Shown: positions 11,847-18,763, counted from the stretch's first letter. The stretch: DNA of 19,549 nucleotides from GCA-002790615 sp964438025 (GCA_964438025.1 CAYTIK010000020.1:1-19549), one strand, 5' to 3'. Program-made: numbers and translations. Notes: generated from the letters alone by a model not told the origin.

Positions 11847-11931
11847 CTTTACTAATTACGAATAAAATACTAATATACGAATTAAAAATTGTATTATTAG
11901 TATATTAGTAAAAGATTAGTAATTCGTAAAG
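11847..11931. repeat. AT-rich fold-back element between ATPase and permease genes
   Basis: The 85-nt element starts CTTTACTAATTACGAA, shared exactly with the element at 9738, and ends AGATTAGTAATTCGTAAAG, which differs from that element by one base. The arms (about 36 bases each) pair with a few mismatches. It ends five bases before the permease ATG. Confidence 0.75.
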
Positions 11932-11936
11932 AATTT

Positions 11937-13154
11937 ATGCTAAACAACATTTTCAAAGAAGCCCTGCTTTCCATCACCGGCAATAAAGCCCGGACGAGTT
12001 TGACGATTTTGGGTATCGTTATCGGTATCGCTTCAGTGATTACTATGATGTCCATCGGACAGGGAGCCAAGAATTCCATTGAAAATAGCATCCAAGCCAT
12101 CGGTTCGGATTTGATTATCGTTTATCCGGGAGCGCAAAGGGGCCAAACCGTAAGCACTGGCAGAGGAAGCGGCCAGTCATTAACACGCGAAGACGCGGAG
12201 GCGATAAAGATGGAAGTGCAGGATTTTAAAGCGGTGGCGCCGGAAGTTTCCCGGCGGTATCAGATAACCGCTATCGGGAAGAATACTAATACGCAGGTCG
12301 TAGGGACAGTTTTGGAATATATGGCGGCGCGCAGCGTCAAAATGAACAGTGGAACTTTTATTACCGATCAGCAGGTAAAAAGCTCGGCCAAAGTGGCGGT
12401 TTTAGGTCCGACCACGCGGGATGATTTGTTTGGAGTGGAAGCTGATCCAATCGGTCAGATGATCCGGATAAAAAATGTTGATTTTCAAGTGATCGGCGTG
12501 ACCGTATCTAAGGGTGGAGCGGGCTTTTCCAACCCGGACGACCAAGTCTATATTCCACTGACTACTGCCCAGCATTTTCTCTCCGGCGATGATTATGTGA
12601 CCTCCATCAGTGTCGCCGCCAAAGATCAAGCTTCGATGCCGGGAGTGCAAGCGCAAATCAATAATTTATTGATCCGGAGGCATAAAATTAGCGATCCGAC
12701 CCAAGCGGATTTTAGCATTATGAACCAAACCGACATTGCCAACACGGCATCGAGTATTACAAATACTTTTACCATTTTACTTTCTTCCATCGCTGGAATT
12801 TCGCTTTTAGTCGGCGGCATCGGGATTATGAATATGATGCTCACAACGGTGACGGAACGGACGCGGGAAATTGGCCTTAGAAAAGCGGTCGGTATCAGGA
12901 AGATTTACATCAATCTGCAATTTTTAGCCGAAGCGGTCTTGCTGACTTTTCTAGGCGGAGCGTTGGGCATCATTCTCGGCTGGATAGCTTCGCTGTTAGT
13001 TTCTAAATTTGTCAGCAGCCTCACGACCGAAGTTTCCTGGGTAGCTATTTTTTTAGCTTTCGGAGTTTCGACTGCGGTCGGAATTATTTTCGGATTTTAC
13101 CCTGCCCGCAAAGCTGCAGCGATGAGCCCCATTGATGCTTTAAGATATGAATAA
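11937..13154 (+). CDS. MacB-type ABC transporter permease (FtsX family)
   Basis: A 405-residue permease: membrane helix 1 at about residues 20-42 (ARTSLTILGIVIGIASVITM) and an extracytoplasmic MacB-PCD domain (about 45-275, with SIGQGAKNSIENSIQAIGSD). The FtsX domain follows with three more helices (about 278-305, 325-358 and 365-388). The conserved LLVGGIGIMNMMLTTVTERT and REIGLRKAVG mark the first FtsX helix and coupling region. The C terminus FGFYPARKAAAMSPIDALRYE is the family's standard end. Four membrane helices with a large outside domain is the MacB mechanotransmission layout. With the two genes upstream it forms a MacA-MacB-like exporter; the cargo is unknown (peptides or envelope lipids/lipoproteins are typical). 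Confidence 0.95.
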   Translation: MLNNIFKEALLSITGNKARTSLTILGIVIGIASVITMMSIGQGAKNSIENSIQAIGSDLIIVYPGAQRGQTVSTGRGSGQSLTREDAEAIKMEVQDFKAVAPEVSRRYQITAIGKNTNTQVVGTVLEYMAARSVKMNSGTFITDQQVKSSAKVAVLGPTTRDDLFGVEADPIGQMIRIKNVDFQVIGVTVSKGGAGFSNPDDQVYIPLTTAQHFLSGDDYVTSISVAAKDQASMPGVQAQINNLLIRRHKISDPTQADFSIMNQTDIANTASSITNTFTILLSSIAGISLLVGGIGIMNMMLTTVTERTREIGLRKAVGIRKIYINLQFLAEAVLLTFLGGALGIILGWIASLLVSKFVSSLTTEVSWVAIFLAFGVSTAVGIIFGFYPARKAAAMSPIDALRYE

Positions 13155-13160
13155 ACTCTT

Positions 13161-13181
13161 TGCTGAAGTCAGACTTCAGCA
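13161..13181. repeat. Perfect short hairpin after the permease gene
   Basis: TGCTGAAGT, loop CAG, ACTTCAGCA: nine perfect base pairs, six bases after the permease stop. There is no T tract, so it may protect the 3' end of the exporter mRNA or be a dispersed repeat. The rest of 13182-13286 holds a weak CCCG...CGGG inverted repeat, then the promoter below. Confidence 0.65.
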
Positions 13182-13248
13182 CCTTCAAACCCCCCACCCG
13201 TCTCTAACAGTCGGGATTTTAATAGCATTTTAAAATTTTGCGATTTGG

Positions 13249-13257
13249 TGGTAAAAT
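13249..13257 (+). promoter_or_regulatory. Extended -10 promoter for the duplicated gene
   Basis: TGGTAAAAT, the same extended -10 arrangement as in front of eno (TGGTATAAT). No convincing -35. The predicted start is about 23 bases before the ATG at 13287. Confidence 0.4.
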
Positions 13258-13286
13258 AAAGAAAATTAATAGATAATTTTAAAAAT

Positions 13287-13662
13287 ATGAGAGAAGGAGA
13301 AATGCCGGAAGGGATACCTAATCCTTATGCGCGTAAGAGATTAGAAGACCAAGGAGAAAAGGTGTGGTTTTCAGGAAAAAATTTCGCGAAAAAAATGGAG
13401 ATGATGAAGGAAGGCCTGGAAGATGGAGATGATGAAGGAAGGCCTGGAAGAGTGTCATGAGAAAGGAGAGTTGAATCGGGAAACCGGTCTGGGAAAATTA
13501 ATTCAGGAAGTAGAAGCTCTTTTAAAGCCGGGAAGGAAAATTGAGAATTTATCCATGGAAGAAGTAGAGGCTCTACAAGAAAAAGTTAAGGGTCTGGCTA
13601 TTTATGCTCCGGAAGCCGTTAAGATAGCCGCGGAAATTCTTGATCAGAAAAAATTGCATTAA
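13287..13662 (+). pseudogene. Gene broken (or split) by a 28-bp tandem duplication
   Basis: The upstream frame (13287-13460, 57 residues) starts MREGEMPEGIPNPYARKRLE and continues through the first repeat unit (MEMMKEGLED), then ends early at TGA. The downstream frame (13423-13662, 79 residues) starts at the second repeat unit (MEMMKEGLEECHEKGELNR) and runs to IAAEILDQKKLH. Removing one 28-base unit joins them into one 115-residue hydrophilic, helical protein. I do not recognise the family. The first unit contains AAGGAAGG eight bases before the ATG of the second unit, so the downstream part may still be translated. The 3' end lies 23 bases before the secreted-protein gene. Confidence 0.8.
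13395..13450 (+). repeat. Perfect tandem duplication, 2 x 28 bp
   Basis: Units 13395-13422 and 13423-13450 are identical over all 28 bases, each starting ATGGAGATGATGAAGGAAGG. The lack of any difference means the event is recent or the copies are being kept identical. 28 is not a multiple of three, so the duplication shifts the frame. Confidence 0.95.
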
Positions 13663-13685
13663 TTTTTATCAAGAAAAAGATCAGT

Positions 13686-14387
13686 ATGTCTATGCAGAAA
13701 AAATTTTTATTTTTATTATTTTTTTGGCTGGGATTTATCATTTTTAAGGCGAATGTTGCTTTTGGCGCGATGAGCGGGGATATTTACAAGATTGACGCGG
13801 ATGTAATTGGAACCGGCGGCGGCGGCAGCACTTCGCCGAATTATAAAATTACGGATACTTTAGGCCAGCCTATTATCGGTTTAGGTGCCGGCAATATCTA
13901 TAAAGATCAGGCCGGTTTTTGGTATATGGTTAATTATTATCTGACGCTGTCTGTCGATTCCAATACGGTTAATTTGGGAACGATGGCTTCCGGAACGCCG
14001 GTTACTGGAAATTCGACCCTGGGCGTCCTGACTGATGCTTGGGGCGGCTATGATTTATATGCCAGTCAAAACAAGCAAATGACCCATACGGATACGGTGA
14101 CAACCATCCCTAATTTCTCCTGCGCCATTGACGATCCTTGCTTATGGTCAGGGACCGGACTGGGTTTTACCCTGACGGACGGCAGCCAGATAGAAGCCAA
14201 ATGGGGCACGACGCCCAATTTTGAATATGCTTATTTTCCTCTAGCAGATACGCTTTTTCATACTAAAGAAGATTTTCAAAGCACAGAAGACGAAACAACC
14301 ATAGAATACAAAGTAGATGTGCCGGCCACGCAAAAATCCGGCTTATATTCTAATATCATTACTTATACAGCCGTTTCCAAGCTATAG
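13686..14387 (+). CDS. Secreted beta-rich surface protein, WxL-like (paralogue 1)
   Basis: A 233-residue protein with a signal peptide (about residues 1-28, ending NVAFGA). A short module with TSPNYKITDTLGQPIIGLG and QAGFWYM follows (about 50-85), of the SPNY...GQP...AGFWY kind found in many secreted proteins. The second domain (about 88-233) reads YLTLSVDSNTVNLGTMASG, GYDLYASQ, LWSGTGLGFTLTDG and ends TQKSGLYSNIITYTAVSKL. The same blocks recur in the next gene. Two Cys (SCAIDDPC) may form a disulfide. The following DUF916-like genes suggest WxL-like cell-surface proteins, which is an inference. Met1 or Met3 may be the start. Confidence 0.8.
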   Translation: MSMQKKFLFLLFFWLGFIIFKANVAFGAMSGDIYKIDADVIGTGGGGSTSPNYKITDTLGQPIIGLGAGNIYKDQAGFWYMVNYYLTLSVDSNTVNLGTMASGTPVTGNSTLGVLTDAWGGYDLYASQNKQMTHTDTVTTIPNFSCAIDDPCLWSGTGLGFTLTDGSQIEAKWGTTPNFEYAYFPLADTLFHTKEDFQSTEDETTIEYKVDVPATQKSGLYSNIITYTAVSKL

Positions 14388-14432
14388 AAAGCCTTAAAAA
14401 GTTATCCACAGGTCGTTTCAGAAAGTGAGTAT

Positions 14433-14460
14433 TTTACAAAAATTTAAAAAAAGGTATAAT
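14433..14460 (+). promoter_or_regulatory. Promoter of the surface-protein operon
   Basis: TTTACA (14433-14438), 16-bp spacer, TATAAT (14455-14460). The predicted leader is about 28 bases, ending at the ATG 14495. Confidence 0.6.
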
Positions 14461-14494
14461 TAAAAGTGTCTTATTTAAGCAAAGTTTAAATCAA

Positions 14495-15154
14495 ATGAGC
14501 CAAAAACAAAAACAAAATATTAAAAGAAAAGCGCGGTTGCCGCTGGTTATTTCCGTCTTTTTAGTGATAGCTTTTTCCATCTTACAAGCGCTGGAAGGCC
14601 AAAGTGCGACTGATACCGAACAAGTAACTTTGTCAGTAACAGTTGAACAGACATTAACTTTGGACGTGGATGACAATACGGTCAGCTTGGGGACGTTGAC
14701 TGCGGCTACTCCAGTTTCCAATTCGAATATCTGCACAGTAACCACCAACGCCATAAGCGGCTATGATCTGAAAGTTAAAAGAGATGACGCGGATACGACG
14801 ATAGATAAAGCTGATGATGCAACGACCAATATTACTGATAAGACCGCTTGGGATCCGACAGCTAATGCAGGTGCTGGCAATGCTGTCGTCTGGAGTGAAA
14901 CAGGCCTGGGTTTCGGCGTCTTTGCTTCCACCGCCACTAAAAATACAACCTGGTGGGGTGCGGGTGCTTCCTGCCACGACGCCAGCAATCAATATGCCGG
15001 CTTTCCCACCGCTTATACGTTGATTATGGATCATGATGCCTACGCCTCCGGTTCAACAACCACCAGCGTCTGCTATCGATTGGATGTCGGAGGTACCCAG
15101 AAATCAGGCGCCTATGACGGCACGATAACTTACCAAGCTGTGAGTAAGCCGTAG
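14495..15154 (+). CDS. Secreted beta-rich surface protein, WxL-like (paralogue 2)
   Basis: A 219-residue protein with a basic start (MSQKQKQNIKRKARLP) and a signal/anchor helix (about 15-33). One domain follows: VTLSVTVEQTLTLDVDDNTVSLGTL, SGYDLKVKRD, VVWSETGLGFGVF, then GGTQKSGAYDGTITYQAVSKP at the end. The terminal block TQKSG.Y...ITY.AVSK and the LGTL..ATPV block match the previous gene, so the two domains are paralogous. Two internal cysteine positions (SNICTV; ASCHDAS) plus SVCYRLD may give disulfides. The product is probably exported and beta-sandwich-like, displayed with the anchored proteins encoded downstream. It has its own promoter. Confidence 0.8.
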   Translation: MSQKQKQNIKRKARLPLVISVFLVIAFSILQALEGQSATDTEQVTLSVTVEQTLTLDVDDNTVSLGTLTAATPVSNSNICTVTTNAISGYDLKVKRDDADTTIDKADDATTNITDKTAWDPTANAGAGNAVVWSETGLGFGVFASTATKNTTWWGAGASCHDASNQYAGFPTAYTLIMDHDAYASGSTTTSVCYRLDVGGTQKSGAYDGTITYQAVSKP

Positions 15155-15186
15155 TTTTTAATTCAGCGGGGGATAAATTTATAGAA

Positions 15187-16191
15187 GTGTTTTTCTTAAA
15201 AAAGTTATTTTTGAAAAAGAATTTTTTGCTTGGCAACTTAGGAGTTGCTTTTTTTCTTGGAGTTTTTCCCTTGCTAGCTTTGGCGCAAACACCGATTGAA
15301 CTAGGGATTCCGACCGACGGGGTGCAGATTTCTCCGGTGCGCTTTGATTGGAATTTGGAAGACGGAGAAGAGCGGACTGGAGTTATTAATCTGAAAAATT
15401 ATTCGGCCGATAAAAGTTATGAAGTCGAAGTCCAAATTGAAGATTTTTACGTGAGTGACGATACGACGGAAGCCCAATTTTTTGTCCCGAATGCCAGCCA
15501 TCCGCTCTTTGCTTATGATGTCATTAATTGGATTACGATGGATAATAAAGTAATCCTAGCTCCTCAAGAAGGCAAAGATATTTATTTCAAGGTCAAAGTA
15601 CCCGTAGGTACGCCGACAGGAGGTTATTACGGAGCGTTGTTTTTTAGTTCACTAGTCAACAAAAATACTTTTAAAACCGCCGATGAACAAGAATCGCAAA
15701 TAGGCATCAACCAGCGGGTGGGAGCGCTTTTAGTCTTGGCGGTCAAGGGTGAACAGCCGGTGACCCAAGCAGGTCAAGTCCAAAAATTTTCGGCTAAAAA
15801 TAAAATTTTTTGGGACCAGCCGGCCGAATTTATCACGGAAATAGCCAATACCGGCAATTTGCATTTTAAGGTGCTGGGCAATCTGGAAATTAAAAAATGG
15901 GGCCGCAAGCTGGTCAATTTAGAAGTGCCCAGCCGCGTTGTTTATCCGGGAAAATACCGTTCTTATGAAAATCAATGGAATTTTTCCTCCTGGAGTTACG
16001 GCTTTTATCAAGCGGAATTAAAAATGGCCTCGGAAGATGGTAAAATTGTACTTAACGGAAAAACCAGTTTTTGGGTCATTCCTTGGAAAACCACGCTAGC
16101 CATCTTAATTCTCTTGGTGATTATTATTTTAATCTATTACATCTTCAATAAAAAGTTTGAAATTCGCCGCAAAGACGAACCGGAAATTTAA
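15187..16191 (+). CDS. DUF916/WxLIP-like membrane-anchored surface protein
   Basis: A 334-residue protein with a signal peptide (about 1-33, FPLLALAQ), an extracellular beta-rich part and a C-terminal membrane helix (about 303-320) with a basic tail. The first part reads VQISPVRFDWNLEDGEERTGVINLKNYS, with WITMDNKVILAPQEGKDIYFKVKVP and GGYYGALFFSS; this is the DUF916 pattern (an Ig-like domain with a conserved PGGYYGAI-type end). The second part (FITEIANTGNLHFKVLGNLEIK) resembles the DUF3324 half. In Gram-positive bacteria such WxLIP proteins bind WxL proteins and the cell wall. GTG 15187 is the likely start, with GGGGGAT upstream. The next gene starts four bases after the stop. Confidence 0.8.
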   Translation: MFFLKKLFLKKNFLLGNLGVAFFLGVFPLLALAQTPIELGIPTDGVQISPVRFDWNLEDGEERTGVINLKNYSADKSYEVEVQIEDFYVSDDTTEAQFFVPNASHPLFAYDVINWITMDNKVILAPQEGKDIYFKVKVPVGTPTGGYYGALFFSSLVNKNTFKTADEQESQIGINQRVGALLVLAVKGEQPVTQAGQVQKFSAKNKIFWDQPAEFITEIANTGNLHFKVLGNLEIKKWGRKLVNLEVPSRVVYPGKYRSYENQWNFSSWSYGFYQAELKMASEDGKIVLNGKTSFWVIPWKTTLAILILLVIIILIYYIFNKKFEIRRKDEPEI

Positions 16192-16195
16192 AAGT

Positions 16196-17122
16196 ATGCA
16201 AAAAATAGGATTTTTTTCAGCGGCCTGCCTTTTAGCAAGTTTGGCCCTTTTGGGTTTTAAGGCCGACTTTTCTTTGGCGCAAAATCCAACCGAAAAGATC
16301 GGCTTGGCGGTTGACCGGAGTGTTTTTGCTTTTGACCTGGAACCGGGCGCCGAAAAAATTTTTACGTTGAAAGTTAAAAATATTGCGGAAGTCGAAGAAA
16401 GATTGTCGACCGAAACCCAGGATTTTATTATCGGAGAACAGAACGAAATTATTTTTCTCTCTGATAAGAACGAAATCAACGGGTTAGGCGATTGGCTGAA
16501 AGTCGACGTCGCCAATTGGTTTTTAGCTCCCGGCGAAGAACGGGAAATCAAAGTTTCCCTGATTGTTCCGCCGCAAGCTGTTCCGGGCAGCCATTTTTCC
16601 GTTTTGGCCTTGCGGGCGCTGCCGAAGATTGACGCGGCTAATTTCCAGCAATCGATTATCAGCGGCCGGATTGCGGTGGAAATTTTAGTCAACGTGCAAG
16701 GCCAAGTTTCCGGCCAGGGACGGTTAGTAAGTTTTCAAGCTCCAATTTTAGCTACCAAAGAAATTAATTTTAAGGCCGAATTTCAAAACGAAGGGACCGC
16801 GCACTATATTCCTTATGGGGAGGTGCAAATTAAAGATCTGCTTTTTCGCCGGGAAAACAAAATTGCCATGCCGCGCCATTTCGTCTTTCCGGGAAAAAAA
16901 TATACTTTTGAAAATAATTGGCCGGCGGATACCAGCCTGGGAATCTATCTGGCCAAAGCTTCTTTCGTGGATGGGGAAAAAATAACCCACTCAGCCTATC
17001 GGATAATTTTCGGCCGCTATTTTTTTCTGACGCTGGTATTTATTTTAGGGATAATTTTCGGTTTATTTAAACTTTCCCGCCGTTTGAGAAAAACAAATGC
17101 CCTGTCCAACAATCAAAATTAG
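16196..17122 (+). CDS. Second DUF916/WxLIP-like membrane-anchored protein
   Basis: A 308-residue protein with the same plan as the preceding gene product: signal peptide (about 1-29, ADFSLAQ) and N-terminal Ig-like domain (RSVFAFDLEPGAEKIFTLKVKNIAE, WLKVDVANWFLAPGEEREIKVSLIVP, GSHFSVLALRAL). A second domain follows (EINFKAEFQNEGTAHYIPYGEVQI), then a C-terminal membrane helix (about 275-293) with a basic tail. The pair looks like a tandem duplication that has diverged. ATG 16196, four bases after the upstream stop, is preferred to an in-frame TTG at 16157 that lies inside the upstream gene. It overlaps the next gene by 26 bases, so the operon is tightly coupled. Confidence 0.8.
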   Translation: MQKIGFFSAACLLASLALLGFKADFSLAQNPTEKIGLAVDRSVFAFDLEPGAEKIFTLKVKNIAEVEERLSTETQDFIIGEQNEIIFLSDKNEINGLGDWLKVDVANWFLAPGEEREIKVSLIVPPQAVPGSHFSVLALRALPKIDAANFQQSIISGRIAVEILVNVQGQVSGQGRLVSFQAPILATKEINFKAEFQNEGTAHYIPYGEVQIKDLLFRRENKIAMPRHFVFPGKKYTFENNWPADTSLGIYLAKASFVDGEKITHSAYRIIFGRYFFLTLVFILGIIFGLFKLSRRLRKTNALSNNQN

Positions 17123-17600
17123 GATTAACTTAGTAGGCTTTTTTATTCTTTGCGGATTTATTTTTTTGCCTGCCCAAGCCAGAGGAGAGGAGGCGGTTTT
17201 TTTGCAAATAACTCCCGGCTTCAGAAGCTTGCAATTAAACTGGTCGCCAAACAGCCTGGAAGAAACTGAAAATTTAGTTCTAATCTGCCAGGAAAACAAC
17301 TGCCCGCAGAATTTTTTTGACGGCCAGGAAGTTTATCGGGGCAATGGTAATTTTTGGGAAGATCAAAAAGTCTTAGCTGATCGCCGTTATTGTTACGGCG
17401 CTTTCAAGCAGGATTTGTCCGGGCAAATTGTGGCACTGGGCTTGGCCGGGCCGGCGGCTATCCAGAATATGCAGGAATTTCTGGGCGCTTTATTGACAGA
17501 CAATCGGATTATTTTTTCCGGTTTTATTTTGGCTTTAATCCTTTTTTGGATAAATAAAAAAATCCCTCCGCGCCACGAAAAGATTAGGCTTGATTTTTAA
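17097..17600 (+). CDS. Secreted, C-terminally anchored protein of unknown function
   Basis: A 167-residue protein with a signal peptide (about 1-30, GFIFLPAQARG), a beta-rich domain (FLQITPGFRSLQLNWSPN..., like the first strands of a fibronectin-III domain) and a C-terminal membrane helix (about 134-150) with a basic end. Cys residues in LVLICQENNCPQNFF and RRYCYGAF could form disulfides. The arrangement (signal, beta domain, C-terminal helix, basic tail) is that of its two upstream neighbours. It overlaps the preceding gene and ends four bases inside the convergent reverse gene. I do not recognise a named family. Confidence 0.75.
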   Translation: MPCPTIKIRINLVGFFILCGFIFLPAQARGEEAVFLQITPGFRSLQLNWSPNSLEETENLVLICQENNCPQNFFDGQEVYRGNGNFWEDQKVLADRRYCYGAFKQDLSGQIVALGLAGPAAIQNMQEFLGALLTDNRIIFSGFILALILFWINKKIPPRHEKIRLDF

Positions 17601-17875
17601 GAGCCGGCAATCACCGTATAAAAACTTTCCGGATCAAAAGGAATCTGGAGAAAATAATTTTCTATAGGCTGGACCTGTCTTTCTCCATTTTTTTCTTGGA
17701 TCAGCAGCATTTGTTCCGTATTAGTTTCCACCAATAATTGGCCTTCCAGATAGCTCAGACGGGCGAGAGGGGCAACCGTCAAGCTCAAGGAAACATTTTT
17801 TTCAGTCGAAAAAGTTTTTAAAGGAATAATCCCCCCAAAAAACAGCAAAGAAAAGATAAAAATTTTCACACGCAT
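17597..17875 (-). CDS. Small secreted protein, convergent with the surface operon
   Basis: A 92-residue protein on the minus strand with a signal peptide (about 1-23, MRVKIFIFSLLFFGGIIPLK) and a beta-rich mature part (VSLSLTVAPLARLSYLEGQLLVETNTEQ..., then QIPFDPESFYTVIAGS). It is supported by a good promoter on its own strand at 17917-17945. Its stop overlaps the stop of the plus-strand operon by a few bases. SLSLTVAP resembles the start strands of the WxL-like domains encoded upstream, which may be no more than general beta-strand similarity. Function is unknown. Confidence 0.75.
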   Translation of the reverse strand: MRVKIFIFSLLFFGGIIPLKTFSTEKNVSLSLTVAPLARLSYLEGQLLVETNTEQMLLIQEKNGERQVQPIENYFLQIPFDPESFYTVIAGS

Positions 17876-17916
17876 AGGGTTTACTTTTAAAAAATCCCTT
17901 TATCAGGGAACTGATT

Positions 17917-17945
17917 AATCTAGCAAACCGGAGCGTGGCTGTCAA
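17917..17945 (-). promoter_or_regulatory. Promoter of the reverse secreted-protein gene
   Basis: On the minus strand: TTGACA (17945-17940), 17-bp spacer, TAGATT (17922-17917). The predicted leader is about 35 bases long and contains TCCCT...AGGGA. Confidence 0.75.
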
Positions 17946-17955
17946 TTATTTTTTT

Positions 17956-17977
17956 GCCTTATTTAAGGCATTTTTTT
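17956..17977 (+). terminator. Plus-strand terminator beyond the reverse gene
   Basis: GCCTT, loop ATTT, AAGGC, then A and seven T. Only the plus strand has the T tract. It is the first clear terminator after the surface operon, so plus-strand transcripts may cross the whole reverse gene. Its stem starts 11 bases beyond the reverse promoter's -35 box. Confidence 0.65.
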
Positions 17978-18091
17978 ATGGAAGAAAAAAAGAGATTTTC
18001 TTTCTTTTTTAGTTTATTAATTAATTTTTAGAATAAAATATGTCCAGATTTTAAATTTTGGCTTATTGAGGATAATTTCAGGTGTTTTAAC

Positions 18092-18120
18092 TTAACATTT
18101 TTAGAAAAATATGCTATAAT
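18092..18120 (+). promoter_or_regulatory. Strong sigma-70-type promoter
   Basis: TTAACA (18092-18097), 17-bp spacer, TATAAT (18115-18120). The predicted start near 18127 gives a leader of about 170 bases before the ATG at 18299. Between 17978 and 18091 I see only AT-rich sequence. Confidence 0.75.
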
Positions 18121-18135
18121 AAATACATAACGATA

Positions 18136-18229
18136 TTAAGCGATTTTATCCGATAATGAGCTTAAAAAAGGCTAGAATTGAAGGCTAGCCCTGAGGTTAG
18201 TTTCCCGCCAAAGGACGGGCGAGCTCGCC
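18136..18229 (+). promoter_or_regulatory. Structured 5' leader with competing hairpins
   Basis: In order: TTAAGC (18136-18141) pairs with GCTTAA (18160-18165), with an inner TTAT/ATAA. GGCTAG (18170-18175) can pair with CTAGCC (18185-18190), which can instead pair with GGTTAG (18195-18200, one G-U). Then come CCCGCC-AAA-GGACGGG (18204-18219, one bulge) and the palindrome GGCGAGCTCGCC (18218-18229). I do not recognise a known riboswitch class. It may be a regulatory leader or a dispersed palindromic element. Confidence 0.45.
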
Positions 18230-18298
18230 AGCCAATAATTTACAACCAGTTGAGAAAATAAAATCAAGAAAAAATCTAAAATTAATGCCTCTTAAATT

Positions 18299-18763
18299 AT
18301 GCCAAAATTTCTTTCCATGCAAGAAGCTTCACAGATCAGCCCCTATGAAAAAGGCTATCTTAGTTTATTGGCCAGAAGGGGAGAGTTACGGGCGCAAAAA
18401 ATAGGCGGCAATTGGCATACCACCGTGGAATGGTTGAACGATTATTTGAAAAATAAAAAACCCTCCCAACTTATCGACGCGGAAAAAATAGCAGAAAAAA
18501 AATTGCCCTGGCGGAAATTTTTGCAAAGATTTTTTTGGGCCATAATAATTGTTTTTGTTTTATCTCTGGCTTTTGGCGTTTATTTTTACCGCCTGACGGC
18601 CGATAAAGTCAGGGAGATGGAAAAGAAAACCGACCAGTTTAATTTTACGCCGGAAGAGATTATTAAGGTTCCCAACGAAGACGGCAATTACAATGTTTAC
18701 GGAACCGGAAAAATAAAAATAGGAGAAGAAAAAATAATTAATTATCCGGAAGAAATAAAATAA
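18299..18763 (+). CDS. Helix-turn-helix membrane protein
   Basis: A 154-residue protein. The N-terminal part (about 3-50, KFLSMQEASQISPYEKGYLS, then LLARRGELRAQKIGGNWHTTVEWLNDYL) is an excisionase/MerR-like helix-turn-helix. It is followed by a basic linker, one membrane helix (about 76-98) and an extracytoplasmic coiled segment ending in a Tyr/Asn-rich tail (PNEDGNYNVYGTGKIKIGEE). DNA-binding domains tethered to the membrane in this way are common in Patescibacteria, often next to surface-protein genes, with unknown targets. ATG 18299 has no SD but lies at the end of a long structured leader. A surface fibre gene starts 27 bases after the stop, so both probably share one promoter. Confidence 0.8.
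   Translation: MPKFLSMQEASQISPYEKGYLSLLARRGELRAQKIGGNWHTTVEWLNDYLKNKKPSQLIDAEKIAEKKLPWRKFLQRFFWAIIIVFVLSLAFGVYFYRLTADKVREMEKKTDQFNFTPEEIIKVPNEDGNYNVYGTGKIKIGEEKIINYPEEIK

Noticed and set aside
14402..14410. A perfect DnaA-box sequence TTATCCACA; a second one on the other strand at 1284-1292
   Set aside because: The two copies are far apart, one is inside a coding region, and there is no cluster, AT-rich unwinding element or dnaA/dnaN neighbour. One or two perfect 9-mers are not surprising in this length.
16129..16692. Long minus-strand frame opposite the DUF916-like genes
   Set aside because: It is antisense to well-supported secreted-protein genes. Its Ser/Lys-rich translation is what a shadow frame gives, with no start signal.
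18185..18220. A preQ1-II-like or c-di-GMP riboswitch suggested by CGCCAAAGGA
   Set aside because: Only a short SD-like string matches. The conserved pairing and loop bases of those classes are not present.
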